Below, one piece after another: positions 1 through 10,504 of a stretch of DNA of 64,000 nt. Made by a program: the position numbers and the translations under genes. How positions within the stretch are numbered: position 1 is the first letter of the stretch; each line of letters begins with the position of its first letter. The stretch spans positions 744,001-808,000 of the forward strand of contig JAKMXF010000310.1 of the NCBI GenBank assembly GCA_024704765.1, read 5' to 3'. The notes beneath the pieces were generated by a model. The model worked only from the letters and a program-made list of their open reading frames with translations. It did no database searches and was not told where the DNA came from. The stretch is from Oopsacas minuta. Its lineage: Eukaryota > Porifera > Hexactinellida > Lyssacinosida > Leucopsacidae.

Positions 1-1
1 T

Positions 2-361
2 TATCCAAATGCCAAAGCTATTATGGAACTATTCTCCAGATCAGAACCTATTTCTGGCATTTTTCCTGTTTCTATCCTTAGCGAGTGCGAGAATAAAGCT
101 ATTGCTAGTCTCTCTTGTGGTAACCAAATTGATACATGTCTGCTTTATGAGATTTTTGAAAAAATGCATACTCTAAGGCTATTCCTTAGCTCGTTTGGTG
201 AAGTTAAAGAACAATGTACTACTGGTACAGGATTCACCCTTCATCCTATTCTTGCTGGTGTTCTAAGGGCTATTCTATCCAAGATTGAATTACTCAATAA
301 CTATAGAGAAGGACGGAAGGCAGTAGAGGCTTCCCCATCAAATGACACTCTAGATAATTAA
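2..361 (+). CDS. C-terminal part of an unidentified protein, cut by the window edge
   Basis: The reading frame is open from the first bases of the window to a TAA at 359-361, giving about 119 residues, so the first Met at 23 is probably internal and the gene begins outside the window. The residues look like a normal globular, mostly helical domain (for example TGTGFTLHPILAGVLRAILS) followed by a short polar tail. I do not recognise the family. The reading frame ends 11 bases before the stop codon of the convergent minus-strand gene, so the two 3' ends meet tail to tail. Whether an intron lies just upstream cannot be seen. Confidence 0.55.
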   Translation, partial: YPNAKAIMELFSRSEPISGIFPVSILSECENKAIASLSCGNQIDTCLLYEIFEKMHTLRLFLSSFGEVKEQCTTGTGFTLHPILAGVLRAILSKIELLNNYREGRKAVEASPSNDTLDN

Positions 362-371
362 CAAGTATACT

Positions 372-2317
372 TTATAGTATCTTTACTAAACTCTTTTTGC
401 TGTTACAACTTTTACAAATGAACGAGGAAACCTTTTGTGTAATATCCTGTAGGCCAACACATGGTTTGTGAAACCATTGGGTACACACTTGACAATTCAC
501 CATATTCTTGAAAGCGAACTCGGGTAGACGACAAATACACCAAAGTTCAATTGTATATTCCAACTTCTTATTAACCTTTATCCGTGAACAGAGTCTTTCA
601 GAAATTGTAGGCAGGGGTGATAATTTTTCAGAAATAATGAAATTACGCAGGTGACGTCTCATATTGCCCTGGTTCCATCTCAATATACTTGGTTCTAAAC
701 CATTCGCCAACGCGATACTAACTACAATAGCAAAGACACCACAATCTGAAATCCCTCTTTGTTGTTGTAGCTCTTGAACTGTAACTTTTAAATCTTCAGT
801 CTCGCTTCGATAAAGCAGTGCAAGTTGGATGTCCAGCTCTTCACTTAGACCCCGGATTAATAACGAATCATATACTGATATATTTCCTTCATCGTCAATC
901 CTAGACACTTTCCAGTGTAGTTTACCATCGTGGTGTATTTGAAAACTATTTAGTGCTGCTCTAACAAATTGGCGATTCTAACAAGATAAAAGACATGCAA
1001 TTTGAAATGCCAATTATTTTCAGGATGATAAAATAAGCAAAATAATAGATTTACCTTAGATAAAATAGTATCCTGGAATCCTTCAATGTCTGGATAATTA
1101 TTCTTTATCAAAACCTAAACATAATGCATTAAGTAACCTGGTAAAAGTTGTTTAGTTGTTTGTCGAAGCGAAGTGCGAACGTAGGTTATAAATGGTATTG
1201 AAATATAATATAATTAAATCATAGAGAGAGCTTACCCCAAAGGCGTTGATAGTCACATCACTAAGAAAGGTTTTGTCATTCGATAGCTCTTTAAGACAGT
1301 CATCCCTTACTTTTTCGTCTAAAATTCTCACAAATGTTACATTTAATGGAATTAAAGCCTTTGCTGCTGATAATCCTGCCATTGAAACTACAGATGTATC
1401 CAAAAGAGACTGAGGGGAAGTAAAGGGTGAGTGATCGGGTTGCTGTTCTGATATGGTATTTGGTGTTGAATGGATCGATTCACCAAGATATAGTGGAGAC
1501 GATGGGCATTTCTCTGGAGAAGTATTTAGAGATATTTCCACATTGGAATTCGGAGAGGAAGGTGAATGATAAGTTGGATTATATATATTCCGTCATCCAA
1601 GTCTGAATCTAAACAATCTTCTTTTGATAAATGTATAGGTGACCTGTCTCTAAAACTATCAGATAGATCTGGAGAAAAGTATTCGCGCATCGATTTGATA
1701 ACAGATAGCAAAGTAGTTCTGCCCATATTCTTTGATTGCTTGAGAAATGGAATTTCCTTGGGCCAAAATATTGGCCGGAGTTCACTTTTCCCCCAAAAAT
1801 TACGCGGTTTTCCTACAATTAAAATATGATATACGTATTACCAAATTATTACTTACTTAAGTATTACATACCAATTTGTTTCAATAGCAGTACATACCCT
1901 GTACCCACGAAATAACAACAAAGGGTGGCTTCCAAAACTAAGGGTAAGAAAAACAAGAAACTTACTGTTCATCTTTTGAGTTCCCCATGATAAAATCTTT
2001 CTTAACGCCTGGACATTATGTGTGTGTGGATCTTGTTTCATCAGGTCCATCATTTCATCTTCTTTATAATCATCTCGAACAACTGATGAGTCTCCGATCA
2101 CAGAGCGTTCAAATGTTAAGCTTCGCCAAATTTGTTCTTTCGTTTCAGCAACATGCTGCCGGTAAGTATCGCTTCCCAGAACTGACAATTGTCCCCTCCA
2201 GGAGTAGACAACCCCTACAGATTCTCCCGTTACCTTTGTAAACGTTGCAATCGCTTTAGCTAAATGCTCTCTAGCGTTGCCCTTGGTAATACGAGGCATT
2301 CCAGCTAATTTGAACAA
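372..2317 (-). CDS. Ulp1-like cysteine protease with PHD finger, transposon-type, frameshifted
   Basis: I reconstruct four exons on the minus strand: about 2317-1966, 1812-1236, 1114-1055 and 977-372, all with GT-AG borders and matching phases. The C-terminal exons form a Ulp1/SENP (C48) fold: a TINAFGVLIKNNYPDIEGFQ segment, the catalytic His in DGKLHW, the YDSL strand, the oxyanion Gln in QQQRGISDCG and the nucleophile Cys in DCGVF. A PHD finger (CIC...CQVC...WFHKPC...CKSC) ends the protein. Ulp1 plus PHD proteins of this kind are common in animal mobile elements, so I infer a transposon-encoded or domesticated gene. The second exon changes frame at an AT run (1580-1589): removing one AT would give continuous DGIYNPTYHSPSSP. 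The gene may therefore be broken. The 5' end is uncertain: an acceptor-like TTAG lies just before the first Met region, so another exon could exist upstream. Confidence 0.65.
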
Positions 2318-2869
2318 ATTATAGTAAGAAAGTATTCATCTAGACTGGTAGACTGATTACTAGAGTGAATAACTGAGATCTGAAAAGCAGTCTAATAAAA
2401 TTAATCTGTATAATATACGCCTACTATGGTACATGAATCCCTATGCGCACAGTACTTAATGGACATGCGCACAGTACTTAATGGACATGCGCACAGTACT
2501 TAATGGACATGCGCACAGTACTTTTTAATACCTCGTGAAAACAGAAACTTCTCGTATTAATAATAAGTTTTACCCTCTTATGCGCACGCAAGTAATATAT
2601 TTAATTCACTGAGAACAATTAACCTTTTTACAACTCAATTTTTGCTTAATTACATTCCGATCATAATTTGTCTCACTTACTGTTTGTCATTTTGTAATCT
2701 AGGAAGTAACCCCACTATTCTCATTGAACTAACCTCTTACCGTTTCGCGACAATTCTGAGGAACATAATCCCCTCGAATGGCGAGTGCTGCCTATACAGT
2801 GTAAATATACATTTAAACACGCCAAAATGCTAGCTACTTTCACAGTTGCAACTGAGTGAAGTGATCATA
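2318..2869. other. Intergenic stretch between the Ulp1-PHD gene and the mariner element
   Basis: No convincing coding region. It contains the 22-bp tandem repeat listed separately and otherwise A+T-rich sequence. It could hold the promoter or a first exon of the minus-strand Ulp1-PHD gene. Confidence 0.5.
2443..2524. repeat. 22-bp tandem repeat, 3.7 copies
   Basis: The unit ATGCGCACAGTACTTAATGG followed by AC is repeated head to tail with no differences in three full copies and a 16-base partial copy. It lies about 130 bp upstream of the Ulp1-PHD gene. There are no spacers, so it is a simple minisatellite. Confidence 0.95.
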
Positions 2870-4205
2870 ACGGGTGAGCACTAAAATTTTAGACATATTT
2901 TATAGTTCACCATAACAACGAGATATTTACAAATTCATAAATCTTTGTTCACCAATGCATTATTTGTATATAGATTTCAAATTCAAACCATTTTCGATTA
3001 TTTTAGAACATAGCATCTGGAGATGGATCATTTGAAAGTGACACAACGGCGACACATTATTGAACAATTTTTTCGTAAAAATTATGAGCATGAGATTTCT
3101 TATACAGTTAAGCATTTTTTGACGTTTGGAATCACAAGATCTACTATCTACAACATCATTTCTACTATCAAGAATAGAGGAACCCTAAACAGGAAGTTGG
3201 GTAGCGGTCGCAAGTCTGTCAAAATGCCCAAGAGGCTCCGGCGATCTCTCTTGTGCAAAATTAGCAATAAAGTAGGAGTCTCCACCAGAAAAATGGCTCG
3301 AAAATTCGATATCTCTCAATCATATGTTCGTAAGATTATCAAAGAGAATGGTGTTACATATCGTAAACGTAAGCGAGTCCCAGATAGCAAACCCGAACAA
3401 GAATTGAGGGCTAAGTCCAGGTGTCTAAAATTACGGAGAGACTTTTTTCCCCCATCAAGCACAACTCAAATTGTAATGGATGACGAATCGTATTTCGGAC
3501 TAAAGGATGATAATATCAATGTCAATAAGGGTTATTATATTTCAGAATCTCTCTCAGCCAAGTCTCTGAATCCTAGAATCAGTTATATTCGTAAATCCAA
3601 GTACTCACCTAAACTTTTAATTTGGTTAGCAATTTCTAAAGAAGGCATATCAGAGCCATACTTTTGTCCTCGGAATCTTTCAATTACTGGCGAAATTTAC
3701 CGAAATCAATGCATAAAAAAGCATCTAATTCCTTTCTTAGAAAAGTTTCATGATGAGGGTAAATATTACTTCTGGCCTGATCTAGCAAGTAGCCATTATG
3801 CGAAAGATACGCTTAAACTTTTTGAAGATCTAAATATCCCATATATTCCAAAATCTGCTAACCCTCCTAATACACCTCAATTAAGGCCAATTGAGGATTT
3901 CTGGGGTTATTTGAAATCCAAAGTTTATGAAGGTGGGTGGGAAGCTAAATCCTTCAGAGTGTTGAAGCAAAGGATTCGGAAATCAATCAGGCAAGTGGAA
4001 TTTTCAATTGTCCAAAGGCTATTTTCAAGTGTCAAGACGAATATCCGAAAATCTGCAGATAATGGCCCATTAGCAGCGATCCATTGAGTTCTAGCTAAAT
4101 TAAAATGTAATTCAACAAATATGATCGAATTATACAATACTCTGTTGATAATTGATACATGCTCAAACAAGATGAAATTTGTCTAATTTTTTAGTGCTCA
4201 CCCGT
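2870..4205 (+). mobile_element. Complete Tc1/mariner DD37E-type transposon with TIRs and TA target site
   Basis: The element is 1336 bp long. Its ends are inverted repeats of about 26 bp (2870-2895 and 4180-4205), starting ACGGGTGAGCACTAAAA on both sides with 24 of 26 bases identical. TA dinucleotides flank it at 2868-2869 and 4206-4207, the target duplication expected for this superfamily. The enclosed transposase frame is uninterrupted. Intact ends and frame suggest recent insertion or recent activity. Confidence 0.93.
3023..4087 (+). CDS. Tc1/mariner-superfamily transposase (DD37E)
   Basis: A 354-residue protein of normal length for the superfamily. It has an N-terminal paired helix-turn-helix region (about 5-110; ITRSTIYNII and ISQSYVRKIIKENG are recognition-helix like) joined by a basic RKLGSGRKS linker. 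The catalytic core carries Asp154 in MDDESYF, Asp253 in YFWPDLASSHY and Glu291 in RPIEDFWGYLK. There are 37 residues between the second and third, the spacing of the DD37E group. The enzyme would excise the element and insert it at TA. No stop or frameshift is seen, so it may be functional. Confidence 0.93.
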   Translation: MDHLKVTQRRHIIEQFFRKNYEHEISYTVKHFLTFGITRSTIYNIISTIKNRGTLNRKLGSGRKSVKMPKRLRRSLLCKISNKVGVSTRKMARKFDISQSYVRKIIKENGVTYRKRKRVPDSKPEQELRAKSRCLKLRRDFFPPSSTTQIVMDDESYFGLKDDNINVNKGYYISESLSAKSLNPRISYIRKSKYSPKLLIWLAISKEGISEPYFCPRNLSITGEIYRNQCIKKHLIPFLEKFHDEGKYYFWPDLASSHYAKDTLKLFEDLNIPYIPKSANPPNTPQLRPIEDFWGYLKSKVYEGGWEAKSFRVLKQRIRKSIRQVEFSIVQRLFSSVKTNIRKSADNGPLAAIH

Positions 4206-4722
4206 TATATTGTCATTTTTGCGCTTATATGGCTCAAAGGAAGCTGGAAGCTTGACATTACCTCTTGATTTTTAATTCAAACAATTTTTTCCTTTGAAAC
4301 TCTCGCATACGCATGGATCTATAATTACCTAATTCATCCAATAATTCGAACTTCTAGCTTCTACAATTAATTAATGTAACAAATTTTGTTATTTATTGAA
4401 AATTTATAACAAATGCCTTAACACATTGAACGTTCCCTTGCTCTGTTAATAGTCAAGCAAGGTTAACTATATACATTGATTAGTTACATAGTAGATTGTA
4501 TACATTTATTCATAGTCCACACAAGTATTTTTTCCTTGTGCACTTATGTAAAACATATATGCTTGTGTATATATGCCTATTAAATATTACTATATATGCT
4601 TGTTTGAAAATTGCGAAAATATTTTATAATCGTTCTCCTTAGTGTCATTCTTTGGCTATTAGCTAGATCTTCACTTTAAATCTTTGTCATCTTATTAGTC
4701 TCAGAAAAGTACTACGTACATC
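4206..4722. other. Intergenic stretch upstream of the ISG12-like gene
   Basis: A+T-rich sequence with no supported gene. It should include the promoter of the ISG12-like gene, but no clear core element can be named. Confidence 0.5.
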
Positions 4723-5178
4723 ATGGCTGTAAGTATTGGAATTGATTTAGATAAATTAAATTCGAATCTCAGTATACGCTAGAACTATAATAGTCATAAT
4801 ACGTACTTACAACTCAAAAGTTGAATCTCATTCACTTAATAATACAATCTCTATTCAGATTTTATTTCAATATTTGTATTAATCTTGTAGAAATACATTG
4901 CTGGAGTAACTGGAGCAGTAGTAGTTGGTGCGGTTGCAGCCCCATTAGTATTACCAGCCATTGGATTTGGTTCAGCAGGTGTAATTGCTGGTAGTATAGC
5001 AGCTAGCATACAGGGTCCAGCTGTAGCCGCAGGATCATGGTTTGCATTGGGTCAGAGTATCGGAGCAACAGTAACAACAGTTGGTGCTATGACGACTGGA
5101 GGTGCTGTAGGCGGAGCTGCTGGAACTGTTGTGGCTGCCACAACTAAAGTTCTGGTTGTAGTTCTGGATTCTACCTAA
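4723..5178 (+). CDS. ISG12/IFI27/IFI6-like small membrane protein, two exons
   Basis: The first coding exon is only ATGGCT (4723-4728), followed by a GTAAGT donor. A 162-bp intron ends in TTGTAG, and the second exon (4891-5178) reads in frame to TAA. The 97-residue product begins MAKYIAGVTGAVVVGAVAAP and continues through Gly/Ala-rich hydrophobic helices (AIGFGSAGVIAGSIAASIQG, then WFALGQSIGATVTTVGAM and GGAVGGAAGTVVAATT). This is the pattern of the Ifi-6-16/ISG12 family, hydrophobic proteins that in vertebrates are interferon-induced and act in mitochondrial or ER membranes. Interferon control cannot be assumed here. A pogo-type MITE begins 45 bp after the stop. Family call is from the Gly/Ala pattern and GFGSAGVIAGSIAA core. 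Confidence 0.8.
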
Positions 5179-5222
5179 CTTACTTTGAGCAGTTGTTGTC
5201 TTGGATTGAGCATTTTAGAATA

Positions 5223-5621
5223 CAGTCGACTCCGGTTAATCGGACCACTTTTGTCCAGAGTAAAGTGGTCCGATTATCCGGAGTGTCCGATTAACCGAAA
5301 AATCTTATTGTCAATAATTTATTGTTAGATAAATATTTCTAGTCAATGGTAATCCTATTGCTAATTGAAAAAAGAAGTAATTGATTGTTGCTTAAGTGAT
5401 CTTTCAGTATTTAGGTGAATTTTGTCAGCACAATCATCAAATCAGTTCTTTGGGCCATAAAATAATAATATAATCTAAATTATATACAAACCTAATCAAA
5501 TTTTTGATGAATATATTGACTTCAAAAAAAATAATGGTCCGATTAACCGAAAAATGTTAAATATTAATCCTGGATTAGATTCCGTCCAGGAGAAAATGGT
5601 CCGATTAACCGGAGTCGACTG
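5223..5621. mobile_element. Pogo/Tigger-type MITE (399 bp)
   Basis: The ends are inverted repeats beginning CAGTCGACTCCGGTTAATCG on each side, continuing to GGACCA. TA dinucleotides flank both sides (5221-5222 and 5622-5623). Internal copies of TGGTCCGATTAACCG add further symmetry. It has no coding capacity. The CAG...CTG ends with TA duplication match non-autonomous pogo/Tigger elements. Confidence 0.88.
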
Positions 5622-5623
5622 TA

Positions 5624-6731
5624 TAAGATTTAACCTGAAGTACTAGATATGTATAATGGTGTTCTTTTGTTTTGTTACTAGTTACTAGCATTTTAGATGT
5701 TTAGCATCGAATTTGTCTATTGTATTTTGTTATTTTCTGATATAAATTCCTTCTTCATAACTGAACAAGTCCTTGGCTCGTCGCTCTCCCCTCAAGGTAT
5801 ACATGAGCGTAGGAGATAGGCTCGCCAATTACTGATGGCAATCAGGGAAGCTCGCCAGCAATAGGGTTAATATTTCTTTGATAATTGATAAAGGAGATGC
5901 AATGGAACCGGTTTATTCTAGCACCAGTGTAGCAGCCCCAGAAATAATCTGGGTCAAGAAAGAATATATCCCCGGCTATGAAGTGGGATAGCCCAGATAT
6001 GCCAAGGGTAATCTGTAGGTTCCAAAATTAATATTTTCAGATTTATAGGATTTGAGGATATAACATGAAGTACATTAGGGGTCGAATAATATTGAATATC
6101 CTGAAATATTTATCAGATCCAGGAGCCCAAAATTAGTCGGGGTATGGTGCATTAGGGCATTTACACAGCCAGCCAGGGGGTCGTGCCTCCCTGAAAAGAA
6201 CAAAATATAACCCTGAGCTGCACTACCAGTCTGTCGACTGGATATTTTTGTATTATTCTAACTATTTTGACCTACAAAGAAATGATTAAAAACACTGTTT
6301 CCACTTTATATTGATTTATTTATTTTATTTATTATTGAATTATAAGTGCAGCAATGAGTGCAAATCTGTATAAGTCTAATTTTTCATACTCCAATGCTTT
6401 GCAGACACTACAGAATCCCTGGTCTTTTCATAGAAACTAACACTAAATTGCACATCTAATGATAGAATCGTGAGATCCTTGACGAATCTCATGATTTGGA
6501 AGGCTTCCAGGTTGAGAGCCCTTATGTACGTGACAAAGTTTGGCAAGTGCATACTTCACATGAAATAATATCCTTCAAACCCTGGTGTCTTAGTGCCAGG
6601 TATCTTCCCGGACCTGTGGCACTAGGGTGAGGAGTCCTCCTTTAGGATATGTTCGCGTTCCTCACCGGATAACCAGTCATAGACCCTTATATTATTATTT
6701 ACACTTCTAATTAGTTTGTTTAGATATTCTA
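5624..6731. other. Intergenic stretch upstream of RAD17
   Basis: No gene supported. About 6020-6160 is a dispersed repeat (AACATGAAGTACATTAGGGG ... GATCCAGGAGCCCAAAA) whose second copy lies near 35520-35640. Confidence 0.6.
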
Positions 6732-9700
6732 ATGATCGGTGTAGGACAGCCCCTTAGGAGGAAACGCACTTTAGAATGGATTGACAGCGATCTCTCGCCT
6801 GATGAAGATTCTAAGCCAGCAGATAACTCTATGGATAGTGACCTGGAGTTATTAAACGTATTCAAAAGCAACGAAACTAAACCAGAAATTATAGAAATGA
6901 AAGATTGGTGCGAAGAGTTCAAACCTGAATCTTCATCAGAACTTGTTGGTAATAAAAAACAGATTAATGATTTGAATAAATTCCTGAAATATTGTCTATC
7001 TCGAGCTGCTCCTTCTATCCTCCATCTATCTGGTCCTCCTGGTTGCGGTAAAAGCACAGCTCTTCGGGTACTAGGTAATGAGTTGGAGATGGATCTGGTA
7101 GAATGGAATTCACCTACTGCTGTAGTGACCAATACTGATATTGATGAAGATGATCCTATAACATATACAGAAGGACAATTGAAAACCTTCCAATTATTCC
7201 TAATAAATAATAAATACTCTTCTTATTCTGAAACATCTCTTGAATTACACCCTGATGAATTACATTTCAAATTTTCAAGTTAGTTTTACACTAAGGCCAC
7301 TGTTAGTTGGAAACATGTTTCAGCTCCACCACCCGTATCTGATTTGGCTACCGCACTAATATTGTCAATATTGTCATTATTTCACTATTTACTCAAATGT
7401 ATTTCAACTACAAGTTGTATAAACTGGGTAGAGTACAATAGAAGTATCTTTTTCATAGTATAGCATATTCTCATATCAAATTTGACTTTAGTAATTATAA
7501 TATTTTGTATGAATGACGTCAATGAACCAATTTTCCAACTGATACCTCACAAAATACTGAAATAATGATAATGAACCGCCCGCCCACATGCATGTACAGG
7601 TGAATCTAGTGTGGAGCCGAAACAAGTTTCTCATTAACAATTGCCTAATTTATTATTCGAACAATACAACCAATAGTGATAATTTTATGGATATCTTATA
7701 TCCATCCCCTTAACATGGGTATTGTATGTCAGCTTTATTCTGATGATTGTAAAATCAGAGTATTCAATTGCTTTACACAGAAAGCACAAATGTACGAATC
7801 AATAATAGAAATACGTACGTATCATCGTTATGTATCATCTGAGAATCGTAAATTTTTTTCATAGCAGCATGCCTTAATGGGAAGAAACAGTAATATTATG
7901 TCTCAACCACAAACTTATATGGTTATCATTTGTTCAACAGAACTCATCACATTGCTAGCGCATTAACTTCCCACTGAACTATACTCAATATTATTACTGC
8001 AAGTATTTTCTATTACATTCTTATTGTATCTTTTAGTAACTAAGTCACATACAGCACCTAGAGACAGAAAGAAACTTCTGATAGTAAAAGATATTCCTAA
8101 CGTAATCCTCCGTACACCATCTCTAATGCAAGAAGTACTTAGACTATACCATACACGAGGGAGACATGTGCTAGCGTTTGTAGTACCTTCTTCTCACGAA
8201 TCTTCTGATCCTTATTGGAAGCTATTTTCTAGAGAATTACTTGGAGAGTTTGGTATAGCTAGTATATGTTTTAATGCAGTACATAATACTGGTATGAGTA
8301 AAGTAATATCTAGAGTAATGCTACAGAAGACTAATAGAGTTGATGACTTATTGCTTGATGAGGTGCTGGCTGCTTCTACAGGAGATCTCAGGTTTGCTCT
8401 CAACACTCTACACTTCTATCTCTTCAATTCTACTAATCTCTCATGCATAAACATTCTGAACAAAAAGGTAAATTCTCAACAGGAATTGTTATACAAACCT
8501 TTGTGTAACAGTTTCTACTTCGCTATAAAATCACAAAATACTTACAGCGTGACTTACATTATAATAAGGCCAGTTCATTGACATAAAATTTTGACTTCTA
8601 AAGATACTTTGGTATCTTCCCCTAGTACAAAATTTCATGTCAATGAACTGGCATTTTATAACGTAGATCACGTGTGAAGTTATTCTGACATTAATAAAGT
8701 ATCCATAACAGACTAATCATCATCTGCGCTTGGATTCATTAAATTATTGACTTAAGATCTCTTCCTAATCCCAATACTTGAATATTGGTAGTTCTATTTT
8801 ACCTAGAGGTCCAAATCTTAATTCAGGAATTACTGTGTCATTCCCATTCTGATTGGACTATGGATTTGTACAACTTTTAACAACATAATTTAGAATCCTT
8901 ACTCCTGGTTTACTTTTCTATATTTTATTATCATTTCGCTATTTTGTAGAAATTAACTAAGCGAGTTAAGAAGAATGCAACAAGCCTATCCTCCTATAAA
9001 CCAGTCCCGCCTGTCCCAGTTTATTCATCAATAAAGAATCATCCTCTATCATCTCTTCATGCTATTGGTAAGGTATTACATGCAAAGAGGAAACCATGGA
9101 GAAGCAAAGATGTGCCTGCCTCTCTACCTTCTCATCTATCTCACCACACAAGAGAGGAACTCCAATATCAACCCGATCACGTATTCGAAACCTCAACTCT
9201 GTCAAGCGATCTCTTTCTATCTTTCTTACATTGCAATCTTCCAGAATATTCCATAGACATAAATGAATTAACAATAGCCTGTAATTACCTCAGTCAATCA
9301 GATATCCTATCTCCTCTCAGCTCCAGACTACATTACATACCGTCACACTACTCACCGTATGTAGCTAGTATAGGTATATCCCATTCTCTTACTCAGTGTG
9401 TATCTTCTAAGTTTACGATTAATGGACCTATTGACAGACAGATCAGGGAAAACATATCGGGGAATCAATCCCTGCTGATAGAGATAGCAAGAGAAACTAA
9501 TCAGTATGAAACTAATCATATACGATTAGCTACTGATCTACTATCTTACCATCAACTATTACCTAATCTGCATAATTCAAATCGTCTACAACAGCTGGTG
9601 AGCTGTTACAAACTCCATGAGAGGAGATTCATTAGTAGAGACTTTCCCTCTCTTATAGCTCAACCTAGTAACTTCTCTACAGTTAATGTTACAAGTCCTA

Positions 9701-9765
9701 ATTCTAGTGAGGAAGAGGATCAGTCTCTCATTGTAGAAGATTTCCCTGAATATGAGAATTGGTGA
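6732..9765 (+). CDS. RAD17: RAD17 checkpoint clamp loader, three exons
   Basis: Exons are 6732-7278, 8037-8467 and 8950-9765, with phases that match and GTTAGT/TTTTAG and GTAAAT/TTGTAG borders, giving 597 residues. Rad17 is the large subunit of the RFC-like complex that loads the 9-1-1 clamp on damaged DNA in the nucleus and so supports ATR signalling. Visible signs: an N-terminal acidic/basic tail, WCEEFKPESSSELVGNKKQI, Walker A GPPGCGKST (101-109), the Walker B-like LLIVKDIPN, a sensor-like GDLRFALNTL, the C-terminal collar region, and an acidic end IVEDFPEYENW like that of human RAD17 (IVEDY-type ending). Somewhat shorter than the vertebrate protein (about 670-680). Both introns carry repeats or unique DNA only. 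Confidence 0.9.
7279..8036 (+). other. RAD17 intron 1
   Basis: 758 bp of A+T-rich sequence from GTTAGT to TTTTAG. No embedded gene or clear repeat seen. Confidence 0.75.
8549..8673. repeat. Foldback repeat in RAD17 intron 2
   Basis: Two arms of roughly 48 bp (about 8549-8596 and 8624-8673) are inverted copies, with the core GCCAGTTCATTGACATRAAA, around a short loop. Probably a small MITE; the remainder of the 482-bp intron (8468-8949) is unremarkable. Confidence 0.85.
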
Positions 9766-10504
9766 TTGTTATTTTAGTGTATTGTATTTTCGTATACTGA
9801 CTCTGTTCAGCGATTTGCTATGTAATAATCACTCCCTATGAGTTTGAAAATGATTTTAATTGTGTACGTGCGTGGATTGGAGGGCAATACATAATTTATC
9901 CTCTTGGCAACACTATGCTTACAGTTATCTTAGAAATTAAAAAGAGTACCTCTGAGGAGCGGGCGACGAGTTCATTGCTAAGTAACTAGCCAAAGGGTCG
10001 TGGCTCTGTCCTACTAGAATACCCTAGAAATTCTGTGGGAAGGGAATTATTTTCTATGACAACCCCGCAGTAATTTCTGAATTATTTTTCACCTATTTAA
10101 TTGAAAATTACTGGTATTCGCTTGTTAGGTGGGTTACCATGTCAGTGAATTTGTGAAGTGAAAGTCGTGGGCCTTGCCCCTTGGAGTGAACAGACATCTG
10201 AGTTACCTGCATGAGGCGCCTAGATAACAAACGTTTCACGGTTGTTGTGCTATCCCGCTCGACACTCCGGTAGGACTATTTTCTACTGTTATTGAAGCCG
10301 AAGCGTAGCTAGCATTTCCTCTTTGGGTTGCTGACAATTGCTCTTGGGTAGCTAGCAAACTCAATAGTACAGAGATTACTAGCTTCCCGATTAATCGAGG
10401 GGTTATAACTGGGGTTGCTGGCAACCCCTAGCTACGCCTATGTTAGAGACCATGAAATTGTATTTCTCTGTAATGTAATACCAATCTGTTATTAGCTAGA
10501 GAGG
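9766..10504. other. Intergenic stretch between RAD17 and the caspase gene
   Basis: No coding region supported; sequence becomes more G+C-rich at 10150-10430. Possible promoter of the caspase gene near its end, without a recognisable core motif. Confidence 0.5.

Noticed and set aside
2443-2524. CRISPR-like array
   Set aside because: Units are directly adjacent with no spacers, and the DNA is eukaryotic; it is a minisatellite.
4723-5178. Reading the ISG12-like exon as a simple Gly/Ala low-complexity stretch
   Set aside because: Perfect splice sites, a start codon, a stop and the family-like GFGSAGVIAGSIAA core argue for a gene.
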